Part shown: positions 24,995 to 33,978 of the stretch, one piece after another | Layout: the number at the start of each line of letters is the position of its first letter | Numbering within the stretch: the first letter of the stretch is position 1 | DNA from: Micromonospora cremea | GTDB lineage: Bacteria; Actinomycetota; Actinomycetes; Mycobacteriales; Micromonosporaceae | Reading direction: 5' to 3' | DNA length: 64,000 nucleotides | Assembly: GCF_900143515.1 (NCBI RefSeq) | Contig: NZ_FSQT01000001.1 | Coordinates: 2,294,001 to 2,358,000 of the forward strand | Position numbers and translations under genes: made by a program | The notes under the pieces: model-generated | The model's input: the letters and a program-made list of their open reading frames with translations, nothing else | Database searches by the model: none | What the model was told of the DNA's origin: nothing

Positions 24995-25446
24995 CCGCCT
25001 GGCTGTTCACCCTGACGTTCGCGGTGGCAGCGCCGTTCTGGGCGCTGATGATCCTGCTGCCGCGCTGGTCGTGGACCGTCCGGATCATCTCCTCGCCGCT
25101 GATCGTGCTGCCGGTCGTGGTGATCTACGCGCTGCTGGTGATCCCGGCGTTCGGCGACGTGCTGCCGGCCGTGGCGTCGCCGACCCTGCAGGGGGTACGC
25201 GACCTGCTCGGCACCTCCGACGGCGCGGCGGCGGCCTGGGCGCACATGATCGCGTTCGATCTGTTCGTCGGCCGGTGGGCGTGGCTGGACAGCCGGGAAC
25301 GGGGGGTGCCGGCGCTGGTCATGGCTCCGGTGCTGGTGCTGACCATCCTGCTCGGACCGCTCGGCCTGGCCGCCTACCTCGGGGCGCGGACCCGGTGGCG
25401 GCGGCCGACGGCCGTTCGTGCCCCCGAGCCGCAGCGCCTAGGCTGA
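24991..25446 (+). CDS. ABA4-like (DUF4281) membrane protein
   Basis: A 151-residue protein with four hydrophobic segments. The sequence LFTLTFAVAAPFWALMILLPRWSWT and the later AAAWAHMIAFDLFVGRWAWLDSRERG...LTILLGPLGLAAYL match the ABA4-like family, named after a plant carotenoid-pathway membrane protein; its bacterial role is unknown. It is coupled to the gene before it by an ATGA overlap and stands 5 nt before the histidine kinase. Confidence 0.78.
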   Translation: MTAWLFTLTFAVAAPFWALMILLPRWSWTVRIISSPLIVLPVVVIYALLVIPAFGDVLPAVASPTLQGVRDLLGTSDGAAAAWAHMIAFDLFVGRWAWLDSRERGVPALVMAPVLVLTILLGPLGLAAYLGARTRWRRPTAVRAPEPQRLG

Positions 25447-25451
25447 CCTCC

Positions 25452-26702
25452 GTGGGGTGGGCGGGACGACTGTTCGACACGCGGGACACGCTCGTGCGGA
25501 TGGTGCTGCTCGACCTCAGCGGTGTGGGCTACCTGGTCTTCGGTACGCAGGCCGGCCGCCCGCCGACGGTCACGCAGTGGGTTCTCGCGGTGGTCGCGTT
25601 CGGCCTCGGGCTGGTGTTCCACCGTCGGCCGCTGGTCAACCTGGCGGTGCAGGCCGGGCTGCTGGTGGTCGCTTTCCCCCTGATCGACGACGTCACGATC
25701 AACCAGGTGGGCGCCAGCTGGGCGTTGCTCGAGGTGACCATGCGGGTGCGTCGAGCACGCACCATCTGGCTCGCCACCGGGCTGCTGGCCGTGGTCGATC
25801 TGACCGACTCGATCTGTGATTCGATCGGCCGGGTCGCCTCCGGTGTGTTCGGGCTGACCCTGGAGGTCGGCGTGCCGCTGCTGCTCGGCCTGGTCATCCG
25901 GACCAACCGCGAGCTCGGCCGGCAGGCCGTGGAGCGGGCGAAGGCGGAGCAGCGCCGGCACGAGTCGGAGAGCCGCGCCGCGCGCGCCGACGAACGCAGC
26001 GCGATCGCCCGCGAACTGCACGACGTCGTCGCGCATCACGTGGCGTCGATGGTGCTGCGGGTCGGTGTGGCTAGGCACGTGCTCACGGATCTGGACCCCC
26101 GGGTGGGCGAGGTGTTCGACGACGTGCACGGCACGGGGACCGCAGCGCTGGCCGAGATGCGCCGGCTGGTCACGGTCCTGCGCAACCCCGACGGGGTACG
26201 CGGTGACGCGGCGCTGACCGCGATCGAGCCGTCGGCGCTCCCGGCGGCACTCGGCGCGACGGTCGACCGGGCCCGCCAGGCGGGTATCACCGTGGAGGCC
26301 GACATCGACCCGGCGATCGGCTCACTCGACGCGGTACGCGGCCTGGCCGTGCTGCGACTGACCCAGGAGGCGCTGACCAACGTGGCCAAGCACGCCGGAA
26401 CGTCCGCGCTGGCCCACCTCGTGGTTGCCGTCCGCGACGGCGCCGTCCATTGGGAGGTCTCGGACAACGGGCGCGGCGCGGTGCCGGCGGCGGTGCCGTC
26501 CGGGGGCGGTCACGGCATCACCGGCATGCGCGAACGCGTCGAGGTGCTCGGCGGGCGGCTGGAGGCGGGCGCGACCGGGACGGGCTGGCGGGTGCGCACC
26601 GTCCTCCCGGCCGTGGCCTCCGCACCCGCCGGGACGTCGGGCGTGTCGGTGCCCCGTGACCGCGAGGCCCCCGCCGGGTCGCCCGCGCCGGAGCCGGCGT
26701 GA
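25452..26702 (+). CDS. Sensor histidine kinase, NarL/DesK class
   Basis: A 416-residue kinase. Five or so N-terminal hydrophobic helices (residues 20-150) form a membrane sensor module. A HisKA_3 dimerisation domain follows with the phosphorylated histidine in AIARELHDVVAHHVASMVL (about residue 195), then an HATPase_c domain with TQEALTNVAKHAG (N box) and GGGHGITGMRERVEVLGG (G box). The C-terminal 30 residues are Pro/Ala-rich. GTG 25452 is the first start codon after the upstream gene. The stop overlaps the response-regulator start. Confidence 0.9.
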   Translation: MGWAGRLFDTRDTLVRMVLLDLSGVGYLVFGTQAGRPPTVTQWVLAVVAFGLGLVFHRRPLVNLAVQAGLLVVAFPLIDDVTINQVGASWALLEVTMRVRRARTIWLATGLLAVVDLTDSICDSIGRVASGVFGLTLEVGVPLLLGLVIRTNRELGRQAVERAKAEQRRHESESRAARADERSAIARELHDVVAHHVASMVLRVGVARHVLTDLDPRVGEVFDDVHGTGTAALAEMRRLVTVLRNPDGVRGDAALTAIEPSALPAALGATVDRARQAGITVEADIDPAIGSLDAVRGLAVLRLTQEALTNVAKHAGTSALAHLVVAVRDGAVHWEVSDNGRGAVPAAVPSGGGHGITGMRERVEVLGGRLEAGATGTGWRVRTVLPAVASAPAGTSGVSVPRDREAPAGSPAPEPA

Positions 26703-27325
26703 TCCGGGTCCTGCTGGTCGACGACCAGCACCTCATCCGCGCGGGCCTGCGCATGCTCTGCGACGCCCAACCCGACATCGAGGTGGTCGGTGAGGCCGAC
26801 AACGGCCGCGACGCGATCCCGCTCGCCGCGCGGCTCATCCCGGACGTCGTCGTCATGGACCTGCGCATGCCCGGCGTCGACGGAATCACCGCGACCAGCC
26901 GCATCCTCGCCGAGCGCCCCGCTACCCGCGTCCTGGTGCTGACCACCTTCGGCGACGACGACCACCTCTATCCCGCCCTGACCGCCGGCGCCTGCGGCTT
27001 CCTGCTCAAGGACGCACCACCGACGGAGCTGCTGGACGGCATCCGCCGGGCCGCCGTGGGTGACAGCCCGTTCAGCCCCGAGGTGCTGCAACGCCTGGTC
27101 CAGCGCGCGGTGCACGCCCGCGCCGAGACGCCACGGCCGGTGCAGGGCCTGACCGCGCGCGAGCAGGACGTGCTGAATCTGGTTGCCGAGGGCCTGTCCA
27201 ACACCGAGATCGCCGACCGGCTGCACATCGGCGTCACCACGGTCAAGACGCACATCACCAACCTGATGACCAAGACCGACAGCCCCAACCGGGTACGTCT
27301 GGCCCTCTTCGCCCGCGGCGCTTGA
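26699..27325 (+). CDS. NarL/LuxR-type response regulator
   Basis: A 208-residue response regulator, cognate partner of the kinase by overlap. The receiver domain has acidic residues in VLLVDDQHLIRAG, the phospho-aspartate in VVMDLRMPGVDG, and the conserved Lys in FLLKDAPP. The LuxR-type HTH follows at about residues 145-205 (LTAREQDVLNLVAEGLSNTEIADRLHIGVTTVKTHITNLM). GTG start at 26699. Confidence 0.93.
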   Translation: MIRVLLVDDQHLIRAGLRMLCDAQPDIEVVGEADNGRDAIPLAARLIPDVVVMDLRMPGVDGITATSRILAERPATRVLVLTTFGDDDHLYPALTAGACGFLLKDAPPTELLDGIRRAAVGDSPFSPEVLQRLVQRAVHARAETPRPVQGLTAREQDVLNLVAEGLSNTEIADRLHIGVTTVKTHITNLMTKTDSPNRVRLALFARGA

Positions 27326-27445
27326 AGATCGGAAGGCGCGACATCGGCGTGGTCGTGCCCCTTGACGTACCGCTGGGAGCGCTCCAAGATCGACTACAGC
27401 GGCCCGCGCGCACGGTGGGCCGCCCTAGTCGGGTGTGGTGGACAG

Positions 27446-28411
27446 TTGCTGAGCGCATTCGGTCTGACCGAGCTGGAGGAGACGGTCTACCTGGAGCTGG
27501 TCCGCGGCCGGGCTGGGACCGCGACCGAGCTGGCTCAACGCCTCGCGACCACCGTGTCCGAGGCAGAGCAGGCGCTCGACGCGCTCGCCCGGGCCGGGCT
27601 GGTACGCCTGGTCGCCGGCCGCGCCGGCGCCGCTCCCCCCGACCTGGCCATCGAGTCGCTGCTCAATCAGCGGATGCGCGAGCTCCAGGAGGCGCGGGTC
27701 GGCCTGTGGGAGTGGCTGCGGGAGCAACGCGCGGTGGACCCGATGGACCAGGGAGTCCAGCTGGTGGTCGGCGTACCCGCGATCATGCAGGCGTTCGACC
27801 AGTTCCTGCGCGGCGCCCAGGACGAGGTGCTGGGCTTCGACCGCCCGCCGTACGCGGCCGTGCTGCAGGACAACCCGACCGAGGTGGAGCTGCTCGACCG
27901 GGGCGTGCGCTTCCGCGTCGTCTACGACCGACGTGGGCTGGAGCGGCCGGGCGCCGCGGCCCACATCGGCCGGTTCGTCGCCGCCGGGGAGCAGGCGCGG
28001 GTCGCCACGAACGTGCCTGGAAAGCTCGCCGTCGCCGACCGTCGGGTGGCGCTGCTCTCCTTCCCCACCCGGGACGAGAGCATCGAACCCTGGGCGTTGG
28101 TGGTCCGCGGTGTCACCTGGGTCGAGGTGCTCGTGGCGCTGTTCACCGAGGTGTGGGACCGGGCCACGCCGCTGCGGCTCGCCCCGGCCACGGCCGTGAT
28201 CGACGACGTCGACCGGCAGGGCGCACCCACCCCGACCGACCGGCAGATCCTGTCGCTGCTGATGACCGGCCTGCCCGACAAGGCGGTCGCCTCCCAGTTG
28301 GGCATCTCCCTGCGTACCGTGCAGCGGCGGCTGCGGCAGTTGATGGACGCGACCGGCAGCGCCACGCGGATGCAGCTCGGTTGGTTCGTCGCCCGCAACG
28401 GCTGGCTCTGA
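27446..28411 (+). CDS. TrmB-like/LuxR-HTH transcription regulator
   Basis: A regulator of about 321 residues: an N-terminal winged helix (LTELEETVYLELVRGRAGTATELAQRL), a middle TrmB/PLD-like sensor region (VGVPAIMQAFDQFLRGAQDEVLGFDRPP), and a C-terminal LuxR-type HTH (PTDRQILSLLMTGLPDKAVASQLGISLRTVQRRLRQL). The start is uncertain: TTG 27446 begins at the conserved MLSAFGLTELE segment, while TTG 27362 would add 28 unconserved residues. It lies tail-to-tail with the S8 protease gene. A paralogue with the same architecture stands at 59118-60104, again next to a secreted peptidase gene. Confidence 0.85.
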   Translation: MLSAFGLTELEETVYLELVRGRAGTATELAQRLATTVSEAEQALDALARAGLVRLVAGRAGAAPPDLAIESLLNQRMRELQEARVGLWEWLREQRAVDPMDQGVQLVVGVPAIMQAFDQFLRGAQDEVLGFDRPPYAAVLQDNPTEVELLDRGVRFRVVYDRRGLERPGAAAHIGRFVAAGEQARVATNVPGKLAVADRRVALLSFPTRDESIEPWALVVRGVTWVEVLVALFTEVWDRATPLRLAPATAVIDDVDRQGAPTPTDRQILSLLMTGLPDKAVASQLGISLRTVQRRLRQLMDATGSATRMQLGWFVARNGWL

Positions 28412-28420
28412 GCCCGAGGT

Positions 28421-28455
28421 GGGGCCTGCCGACCCTGGAGGTGTCGGCAGGCCCC
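28421..28455. terminator. Bidirectional terminator
   Basis: Perfect 13-bp arms at 28421-28433 and 28443-28455 (GGGGCCTGCCGAC and complement) with a 9-nt loop, between the convergent regulator and protease genes. Confidence 0.85.
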
Positions 28456-28460
28456 GGTCC

Positions 28461-31400
28461 TCACTTCGTGACCGTGACCGACACGGTGATCGGGGTAGCC
28501 GCCGCCTTCGCACCGTTGTTGGTGACCAGCAGCGTGGCGACGTGCGTACCCGGAGCCAGTCCGGTGGTGTCGACGGTGACGGTCAGGCCGACCTTGGCCC
28601 CCGGCTCCACCTGACCGGACCCGGCGGCGGACAGCCACGGCACGTCGCTGTACGCCGGGAGCGACCCGTCGACGTGGTAGACCTTGCTGCCGTACGGCCG
28701 GCCGGTCGCGTTACCGAGCACCCACAGGTCACCCCGCTCGTCCAGGTCGAGCCCGGCGCCGCTGAGCGGGTTCGGGTCCGGGTCGGGCAGCGAGGCGAGT
28801 GGCTGGCAGGTGGCGGGGTCGAGCGCCCAGATCGACTCCTTGGAGTCCTGGTTGATGCCCCACAACACGTTGTGTTCCTCGTTGAGGGCCAGCCCGGTCA
28901 TCCACGGGATGGGCGGGGTGCACTCGCCGAGCACCGACCCGGGCTGCGGGTGGGACAGGCCGGCGAGGTGTCGGATGGCCCCGTCGCCGCTGAGGTAGAA
29001 GGTGTCGTCCGACGCGCGGTGGGCCAGCCCGTAGTAGAGCTTGCCGGCCCACGGTCCGGTGATGGTCTCCTTCACCTCCAGGGTGTCCGGGTCGAAGCAC
29101 ACGATCGGCAGGTCCCCGACGAACGACATCTTCGGCGCGCACATCAGGTCCCGGTTCGGCACGTACGCCATGTCCGACGGCCAGCCGCCGATCGGCAGCA
29201 CGCCCTTGCCGAGGGACCGGCCGTCGGTGCTGAAGCGCTGCATCTGCCCGAACAGGTACGAGTTGGAGACGATCAACTCGCCGTTGCGGTACCCGACGCC
29301 GAACGCGTTGTAGAGCTCCTTCACCGGGAACGAGCTGAGCACCCGACCGGGGATGCCGGCCGGCGGGGTGGGCGAGTTGATTTCCCGGGCCAACCAGGTG
29401 GCCGGCAGGTCACCCCGGTTGGTCAGGGTCACCGTCGCGGTCCGGGTCTCCCCGGCCCGTGCGGTCAGCGCGACCGCGCTCCGGTTGGCCAGCAGCAGCG
29501 GCGTACGCAGTGCCAGGTCACGCTTGACCACCTTCGCCTCGGCGAGGGCGGTCGAGGTGCTCGGCAGGTCGTAGCCCGGTTGCAACGCGGTCACGGTGAC
29601 CGGCCCGACCGGCGCCTCCAACTGGTAGAAGCCGTCGGCGTCGGTGGTCGCGGTGATCGGCTGCGGGGCGTTCGGTGACTCGACCCGTACCGTCGCGCCG
29701 GCCAACGGCTGGCGGTCGTTCGCGTCGCTCACCGTGCCCCGCAGCAGACCGCGACCGGGAAGCCGGAAAGTGACCGCCCTCGTGGCGTCGAGAACCTGCT
29801 CGTCGCGGGAGTACGTCAACGCGTCGCGGCCGGTGGCGTCCTCGATGCCGACCGTCGCCGAACCGCCGGTCGCCGCCGCGGTGGCGTCGAGCCTGCGGTA
29901 CTCGATGGTGACGTTGCCGTTCTCAGCGAGGCGCACCTGCACGTCGACGCGGCTCTTCGGCGCGCTCTTGAGCGCGGCCCGGGTCCAGCTGACCACGAAC
30001 TGCCGGTTCATACCGGCCCCGGTGACCTGGGTGCGCACGGTCGAGGCGTGGTCCAGGACCAGGTCGTCCCAGAACGCGTAGACGGCCGCGGCGGAGACCG
30101 CCGGCGCGGGCAGCGGCCCGTTGTCGCCGATTGAGGTGGTCGCGTCGGCCCCGAAGGTCAGGTATCCGTCGGTGTGCACGGTGATCCGGCGGTAGGTGCT
30201 GCCGTAGAACGTCATCGGGAACGGCAGGTCGACGCCCCGGCTCGCGGTGTCGCCGGTCAGGGCGAGAACCCTGCCGCCATCGGTCCAACCGGCGGTGGCG
30301 GTTCCGGCCCGGTAACCGTGCCGGTCGGCCTTCGCGACGAGCGCCACGTCCACCGTCTCGGGCCCGTCCACGGTCAACGCCACCGTCTTCGGTGCCAGCC
30401 ACCGGCCGTACTCGACCAGCAGGTCGTAGTCGGCCTCGGGCAGCATCCCGCTGTAGCGGCCCTCGGCATCGGTGACGAACGCCGGGAACGTCTCGCCGAC
30501 GAGGGCGAGCCGGGCACCCACGACCGGCTTTGCGGCCGGGTCGGTGACCCGGCCCTGGATCGGCTGCCAGGCAGCGGGCTCGGACAGGTCCAGCGTCATG
30601 TTGGTCGTGCCGCTGGCCGGCACGGTGATCGTCTGCCGCACGGTCTTCCGCGCGAAGAACGACGCGGTCAGCGTGTACTCGCCGGCCGGAACACGACCCA
30701 ACTGGACGATGCCACGTGCGTCGCTGCGGGCGCTGCGGGTGACCAGAGCGGAGGTGAGGGTGATCCGTGCCCCGGACAGGGCGGACCCGCCCACCGTCGC
30801 ATGCACCACGACACCGCCGAGCTGCTCGGTCGATGCCTGGGTCACCAGGTCGTACGCGTCGAGCCGGCCCTCGCCGTAGACGTTGTTGTCGGCCGGGGTC
30901 CCGCCGCACTGCAGGTCGTTGACGTCGTGTGCGGTGCGGTCCAGCAACTCGCGGGTGGTCACCAGGTCACGGCGCAGGTTCGGCACCGCCGCCCAGGCCA
31001 GCGCGACCGCCCCCGCGACGTGCGGGGCGGCCATCGAGCTGCCGTCGCTCAGGCCCCAGTCGTTGCCCGGGACGGTGGAGAGGATGCCGACGCCGGGGGC
31101 GGTGACGTCGGGGCGGACCGTGCCGTCCGGGCCCGGCCCGCGGCTGGAGAACGCGGCGATCACACCGTTGGCGTCGGTCGCGCCGACCGCGTACGCCAGC
31201 GGGTTGATCGCCGGGTGGCCGGCCGTGCCACACGGCTCGGGCATCTGTTCCGCCTCGTTGCCCACCGCGAAGACCGGGAAGATACCGGCGGCGACCCAGG
31301 AGTCGATGATCGTGTCGTAGAAGGTGGGGTCACCGTCGTGGCCGCCCCAGGAGTTGTTGATGATGTCCGGCGCGAGGTCGGGGCGGGCGTTCTCGCCGTT

Positions 31401-32333
31401 GTGGTCGGTCGGCGCGAGCATCCACTGGCCGGCGGCGAGCAGCGAGCTGTTGCTGCAGTAGTTGGCCTCGCAACCCTTGGCGGCGATCCAGGTGGCGCCC
31501 GGGGCCACCCCCGTGATCCGGCCCTCGCCGTCGTCGCCGAGCATGGAGCCGACGGTGTGGGTGCCGTGCCCGTAGTTGTCGCAGGGCGTCGAGGGCAGGC
31601 AGATCCCGGTCGGGTCGAACCAGTTGTAGTCGTGGGTGAAGGTGCCGTCGTCGTCGTTGCCGCGGTACTGCCGGACCAGCGCCGGGTGGTCGTACTGCAC
31701 GCCGGAATCGATGCTGCCGACGACGACGCCCTCGCCGCGCGTGCCGTACTCGCGCCAGACCTTGTCGGCGCCGATCGAGCCGAGGTTCCAGGGCAGTTGG
31801 GTGGTGTCGGCGGACGCCCCGGCGGTGCGGACCGGCTCCTCCAGCCGGGTCCCGCCGATCGCGGTGATCCGCGCGACGTCCGCCCGAGCGGCCAACTCGG
31901 TGAGCAGGCCCAGGTCGCCGCTGACCTCGATGACGTTCGCGATCCAGTACGGGGTGAAGTCGGCGTGCCGGTCGCGCAGCACTGAGCGGAGCCCGCGCTG
32001 GGTCTTCTCGGCGTGCGCCACCTTGGCCTCGTAGACCCGCTTGGTGCGGGCGACACGTCCGGCGCGCCCGCCGACGGACCGCTCGACGCGGTCCAGGTCG
32101 CTCTGGTCCAGTTTGGCCTCGTCGGTCAACTCGACGAAGAAGCTGGTGCTGGCGCCGGTGCGGGCCGGCCCGAGCACACGCGGGTCCACCTTGCGCAGCG
32201 GGTCGACGGTGCCGCCGGTGGGCGTGGGCGTGGGTGCGGCCACGGCGACGCCGGTGGGCAGCGCCAACACGACGGCCAGTGCCGCGCCGATGGCACTCAT
32301 GGCCCGGGGTGTCCGGTGTCTGGATCTGAGCAT
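28461..32333 (-). CDS. Large secreted S8 (subtilisin-like) serine protease with carboxypeptidase-regulatory-like domains
   Basis: A 1290-residue secreted protease. Signal peptide at residues 1-32 (GAALAVVLALPTGVAVAA), then an I9-like propeptide. The S8 catalytic domain (about 170-490) has Asp in VVVGSIDSGVQYDHPALV, His in DNYGHGTHTVGSM, and Ser in LSDGSSMAAPHVAGA. Three or more beta-sandwich repeats of the carboxypeptidase-regulatory type follow (AGEYTLTASFFA; PEADYDLLVEYG; GATVRVESPNAP), with a propeller-like C-terminal region and a final Ig-like domain. GGAGGGA precedes ATG 32333. An extracellular proteolytic role is clear; the substrate is not. The 175 bp upstream hold its promoter. Confidence 0.92.
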   Translation of the reverse strand: MLRSRHRTPRAMSAIGAALAVVLALPTGVAVAAPTPTPTGGTVDPLRKVDPRVLGPARTGASTSFFVELTDEAKLDQSDLDRVERSVGGRAGRVARTKRVYEAKVAHAEKTQRGLRSVLRDRHADFTPYWIANVIEVSGDLGLLTELAARADVARITAIGGTRLEEPVRTAGASADTTQLPWNLGSIGADKVWREYGTRGEGVVVGSIDSGVQYDHPALVRQYRGNDDDGTFTHDYNWFDPTGICLPSTPCDNYGHGTHTVGSMLGDDGEGRITGVAPGATWIAAKGCEANYCSNSSLLAAGQWMLAPTDHNGENARPDLAPDIINNSWGGHDGDPTFYDTIIDSWVAAGIFPVFAVGNEAEQMPEPCGTAGHPAINPLAYAVGATDANGVIAAFSSRGPGPDGTVRPDVTAPGVGILSTVPGNDWGLSDGSSMAAPHVAGAVALAWAAVPNLRRDLVTTRELLDRTAHDVNDLQCGGTPADNNVYGEGRLDAYDLVTQASTEQLGGVVVHATVGGSALSGARITLTSALVTRSARSDARGIVQLGRVPAGEYTLTASFFARKTVRQTITVPASGTTNMTLDLSEPAAWQPIQGRVTDPAAKPVVGARLALVGETFPAFVTDAEGRYSGMLPEADYDLLVEYGRWLAPKTVALTVDGPETVDVALVAKADRHGYRAGTATAGWTDGGRVLALTGDTASRGVDLPFPMTFYGSTYRRITVHTDGYLTFGADATTSIGDNGPLPAPAVSAAAVYAFWDDLVLDHASTVRTQVTGAGMNRQFVVSWTRAALKSAPKSRVDVQVRLAENGNVTIEYRRLDATAAATGGSATVGIEDATGRDALTYSRDEQVLDATRAVTFRLPGRGLLRGTVSDANDRQPLAGATVRVESPNAPQPITATTDADGFYQLEAPVGPVTVTALQPGYDLPSTSTALAEAKVVKRDLALRTPLLLANRSAVALTARAGETRTATVTLTNRGDLPATWLAREINSPTPPAGIPGRVLSSFPVKELYNAFGVGYRNGELIVSNSYLFGQMQRFSTDGRSLGKGVLPIGGWPSDMAYVPNRDLMCAPKMSFVGDLPIVCFDPDTLEVKETITGPWAGKLYYGLAHRASDDTFYLSGDGAIRHLAGLSHPQPGSVLGECTPPIPWMTGLALNEEHNVLWGINQDSKESIWALDPATCQPLASLPDPDPNPLSGAGLDLDERGDLWVLGNATGRPYGSKVYHVDGSLPAYSDVPWLSAAGSGQVEPGAKVGLTVTVDTTGLAPGTHVATLLVTNNGAKAAATPITVSVTVTK

Positions 32334-32509
32334 GAAGACGTCCCTCCCTCAGGCGGTCGCCCGGGAAGGCCGACACCGCCGCCGCCGATTCTCAGTCGCC
32401 GGGCGTCGGGGGGAGCAGCATGATCGCTGGCGAAGCACGGACATGGCGGGTCTCCGCCATCCCCGGTTGGCCCCACCGACATCGGCGCGTCACCGCGGCC
32501 GGTGGACGT

Positions 32510-33226
32510 TCAGTCCCTCATCCGCGCGGACACGACGATGACGAGCACGAGCGGCACGATCAGCAGCGCCGGCGCGACCACTGGCAGGTGCAGGGCGACC
32601 AGGGCGCCGATCGCGGCGCCGGTGATCAGGGCCAGCAGGACCTGGGCCTTGGGCCGCAGGCTGCCCCACGGGCTGCGCGCGGCGACGCCGGCGATCAGGC
32701 TCGTCAGGGTCCCGGTCAGGTACGTGGAGGACAGGCCCGGTACGCCGAAGCGTTGGATCGCACTGCTCTGCACGCCCAGCGCCGCCGCCGACAGCAACAG
32801 GAGCGCGAGGTCCACGTGGTCGTCGTGGTGGGAAAGGTTGACCTCCCAGACGATGAGGAACACGACGAACACCAGGAGTTCCAGGACGAGCGCCCAGGTG
32901 ACCCGCCGTGGCCAGACGGGGTCGTCCGGCTGTGCCGAGCCGACGAGGCGGGCACCCGCGAGGACGCCGACGATGAAGCTGACGATGGCGCAGCCTGAGG
33001 TCAGGGCCAGCTCGGCATCGCCTCTGCCCGCCGAGAGTCCGAGCAGGACCATGTTGCCGGTCATGACGCTGGAGAAGGCTCCGCCGAGGGAGAGGAAGCC
33101 GATGGCGTCGGCGCTCCCGGTCAGGAAGGTGAGCACGACGACGAGGGCCTGCCGGCGCCGCAGGAGGCGCTGCCGTTCCGGCGTTGTGGTGGAGGGGCTG
33201 ATGACGTGGGGCGCTGTGCTCGACAC
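32510..33226 (-). CDS. DUF1275/YoaK-family membrane protein
   Basis: A 238-residue protein with six or so helices. The family signature is the N-terminal LTFLTGSADAIGFLSLGGAFSSVMTGNMVLLGL, followed by the middle motif LGVQSSAIQRFGVPGLSSTYLTGTLTSL. Its biochemical role is unknown. It diverges from the GntR regulator gene; the 71-bp gap holds a GTATAC operator, so control by that regulator is likely. Confidence 0.9.
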   Translation of the reverse strand: MSSTAPHVISPSTTTPERQRLLRRRQALVVVLTFLTGSADAIGFLSLGGAFSSVMTGNMVLLGLSAGRGDAELALTSGCAIVSFIVGVLAGARLVGSAQPDDPVWPRRVTWALVLELLVFVVFLIVWEVNLSHHDDHVDLALLLLSAAALGVQSSAIQRFGVPGLSSTYLTGTLTSLIAGVAARSPWGSLRPKAQVLLALITGAAIGALVALHLPVVAPALLIVPLVLVIVVSARMRD

Positions 33227-33251
33227 TGTCGGCTATCCTCCAAAGATTGTT

Positions 33252-33266
33252 CTTCGTATACACTTT
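33252..33266. promoter_or_regulatory. GntR/FCD operator candidate
   Basis: CGTATACA (33255-33262) sits in the DUF1275/GntR divergent promoter, 32 bp before the regulator start codon. GTATAC-centred palindromes are typical targets of FadR/FCD-type GntR proteins. A near-identical site, TTGTATACGA, lies upstream of the peptide-binding protein at 41344. Confidence 0.6.
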
Positions 33267-33297
33267 GCCCCGGACGATTCACGGAGAGGCGATCCAG

Positions 33298-33978
33298 GTG
33301 GCTGAAGATCTGCGGGACAAGCTCGGCGCTCAACACCTGCCGCTACGCGACCAGGTCCTCGCCGCCCTGCGGACCGCCATCATCGACGGCGACTACCTGC
33401 CCGGAGAGCGGCTGACCGAGGACCGGCTGGCCGAAGACTTCGGCGTCTCCCGCAACCCGGTCCGCGAGGCGCTGCGCGTCGCGGAGGCCGAGGGCTTCGT
33501 CGTGATCCTCCCCCGCCGCGGTGCGGTCGTCGCCTCCCCGAGCAGCGGCACCATCTCGGACATGTTCGTCGTCCGCGAGCGCCTGGAGGCACTGGCCGCC
33601 CGGCTGGCGGCCGAGCGGGCGACCGCGGCGGACGTGGCCGCCCTGCGCATGCTGCTGGAGCAGGGCCGAGAGGCGACGGAGCGGCGGGACCTGCGCCGGG
33701 TCGCCGAGTTGAACAGCGCCCTGCACCTGCGGATCCTCCAGATCAGCGGTAATCCCTGGCTGTCGTCGATCGCCAAGGCGCTGTACCTCCATGTCCAGTG
33801 GGTCTTTCGGCTGGGGGCCGCCGAACGCGCACCACACTCGTGGGCCGAGCACATCCAGTTGGTCGACGCCATCGAGTCAGGTGACGGCGACCGCGCCGAG
33901 CGGGCCGCCCTCGCCCATCTCGACGCGGCATCCGCGGCCGCCTACGAGAACGCCGAGGGCGGCTACGGCGCCCGCTAA
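33298..33978 (+). CDS. GntR-family regulator, FCD subclass
   Basis: A 226-residue regulator. The N-terminal winged HTH (residues 10-75) contains LPLRDQVLAALRTAIIDGDYLPGERLTEDRLAEDFGVSRNPVREALRVAEAEGFV. The all-helical FCD effector domain (about 95-215) has the metal-site pattern with Asp/Asn and His residues (NSALHLRI, SWAEHIQLVDAI). GTG 33298 has GGAGAGG at good spacing. Its stop overlaps the end of the convergent gamma-glutamyltransferase gene by 4 nt. Matching operators upstream of itself and of the ABC-transporter operon suggest it controls both. Confidence 0.9.
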   Translation: MAEDLRDKLGAQHLPLRDQVLAALRTAIIDGDYLPGERLTEDRLAEDFGVSRNPVREALRVAEAEGFVVILPRRGAVVASPSSGTISDMFVVRERLEALAARLAAERATAADVAALRMLLEQGREATERRDLRRVAELNSALHLRILQISGNPWLSSIAKALYLHVQWVFRLGAAERAPHSWAEHIQLVDAIESGDGDRAERAALAHLDAASAAAYENAEGGYGAR

